A stretch of DNA of 64,000 bases, taken from positions 1-64,000 of the forward strand of contig JAYMTL010000091.1 in the NCBI GenBank assembly GCA_036897445.1, in the 5' to 3' direction. This document shows, in pieces, positions 62,701 through 64,000 of the stretch (position 1 is its first letter; each line of letters starts with the position of its first letter). The DNA comes from Pelargonium tetragonum. Lineage: Eukaryota > Streptophyta > Magnoliopsida > Geraniales > Geraniaceae. The position numbers and the translations under genes were made by a program. The notes under the pieces were generated by a model. It did not search any database. It saw only the letters and a list, made by a program, of their open reading frames with translations, and was not told the DNA's origin.

Positions 62701-64000
62701 GCTGTGAATCATGGGGGAGGGGGTATATCACTTATGCACTCAGCTCAACTAAATCTCGCTCAGAATTGGATATCTGAAACTGAAGACTAATCTCCTGATT
62801 CTGAATTATGTACTACAAGGAAGGAACACGGTGTGGACTAAGGACTAGAACTTATTCTTTGTAGCTGATGACTGTTAATACTTAGATGTTGCACAAAGCT
62901 ACGATAAGGGAAAGAGAAAATTCTAGAAACTGGTATAAATCTAAATAGGAAGACTGCTTTCAATTTCAATACTAAGACTGAGTCTGGTGGCGAAGCGTAC
63001 CTTTATCTGTTTTTTTAACACTTACTCACTTTAAGGCAAGGATATAAAACTAAACTTTAGAGAATTTAGTGCGGTAGACTTCTAGACACGAAAAATTTCC
63101 TTTCATTAATTGACTGAGAGCTCTCTGAAGATTGCAGATAGATCTCTTTATCTCTTTTGTGATTAGTAGAAAATTGGAGTAAGAATAACACTAAAGGGGT
63201 CTGTGAATACCTAAAACTAAGGGAAGTAGAACTAGACTATAATCTTTGAGCAGGACTCTTAATAGAAAGGGATCTTGCTTTCTTTCTTTTTATTTGTTGT
63301 ACATTTTAGGTTAGCCTTTCCTACGAGCGGATTTTTTTGTCCCGGGGACATCCCGCACATTCCACCCAAGTTTTAACATATGGATTAGAGTTCACGGGTA
63401 GGTCTTAAAGCTGAATGACTGTAGTTTTTATTAGATTTCAGCATTGACTTAGAGACAAGGACTGCGAATCTAATAACAAGAAAGAGTAGACTCTTATATA
63501 TATATATATATTAAGTTTAACTCACTAAAATGAAAATAAGATTCGAACCTAAAGCCAAGACTTCGATTATACTTTGATTTACCCAGTGTAAACTTGAGTC
63601 AGATAAAATAGACGACCTAATATTTTATGTTCTCCCCAATTCAATTTGACTCTCTTTCGTTGAATGACTTCCATTTGTACGTTACTGGTTGTGCTTTTTA
63701 AAAGCGACTAAGAGAAAAAGATCCTCCTCGTACTTGAGCCTTTACACCTTGATTTTTAGTTTTAGAAGCTACTACTATTCCTATTCTGTACAGCTTAACT
63801 CTAAAAAACCGGTAAGTCTTGTGTTATGTCAATGAAGCAAGGCAGGAGTCCTTCCTAAAGAAAGGATATGCTGATTATAGGAAAAGATAAGAAAAGGATC
63901 TCTTCTAATAAACTAACACCGATCAATTCGAACCTTTGCACCTGAATTTTCTGTTGACGTAACTTTCACTGTCATAACTTAATATCTATAATCTACCTTA
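62701..64000. other. Putative island V, running off the window
   Basis: The texture again resembles the islands. It carries GGGGTATATCAC (62720-62731, also at 38296), a long TA tract and, at about 63636-63654, CAATTTGACTCTCTTTC, which also occurs at about 17168 in island I. No full module copy was identified, so membership is tentative. Confidence 0.35.
63495..63511. repeat. TA dinucleotide tract
   Basis: An alternating run of about 17 bases in putative island V, comparable to the tracts at 18609 and 25376. Confidence 0.8.

Noticed and set aside
1-64000. The window could be shuffled or simulated sequence
   Set aside because: Diverged module copies up to 40 kb apart and tRNA-patterned relics with ordered arms are not produced by composition-preserving shuffling.
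1-64000. LTR elements, DNA transposons or integrated viral sequences
   Set aside because: No long terminal repeats, polymerase, integrase, capsid or transposase motifs were seen in any frame. The modules have no evident terminal structure or target-site duplications.

Overview
This 64 kb window carries no protein gene that I can recognise. It is AT-rich: lines I counted by hand run from about 25 to 40% G+C, and I estimate about 35% overall. The longest ATG-started open frame in any of the six frames is 92 codons, about what non-coding DNA of this composition and length should give. I found no rRNA segment, no familiar mitochondrial or plastid gene block, no transposase, reverse transcriptase or integrase frame, no CRISPR array and no operon-like run of genes.

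The only RNA-gene signals are degenerate tRNA relics. The clearest are an initiator-tRNA(Met)-like sequence near 8.61 kb and a tRNA(Gln)-like sequence near 55.71 kb, with a weaker one near 35.04 kb. The first two resemble the bacterial or organellar tRNA type. CpG does not look depleted and there are no recognisable nuclear transposons. Together this makes intergenic DNA of a greatly enlarged organelle genome, probably mitochondrial in a plant, alga or other protist, my preferred reading. It is not proven, and gene-poor nuclear DNA remains possible.

The window is a mosaic of two textures. The background (about 1-13.4, 19.7-25.3, 30.5-49.5, 50.3-57.7 and 58.3-62.7 kb) is AT-rich and studded with short G-run/C-run cores flanked by A/T. 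Set into it are islands of different texture: I (13.4-19.7 kb), II (25.37-30.5 kb), III (49.5-50.3 kb), IV (57.7-58.35 kb), probably V (62.7-64.0 kb) and a small patch at 38.27-38.45 kb. The islands share a set of diverged modules (A to J below) that recur in the same orientation but in shuffled order and spacing. This is the main structure in the window: an old dispersed repeat family, or the decayed copies of one duplicated segment, whose origin I cannot name.

Other items are a 16-bp-stem hairpin at 44.8 kb, a 20-bp perfect AT palindrome at 24.0 kb, three longer TA tracts all lying in the islands, a short GC-rich patch at 37.9 kb, and a motif (CAGGAGACCCC) found at least three times. No set of genes working together can be described, because none is visible.
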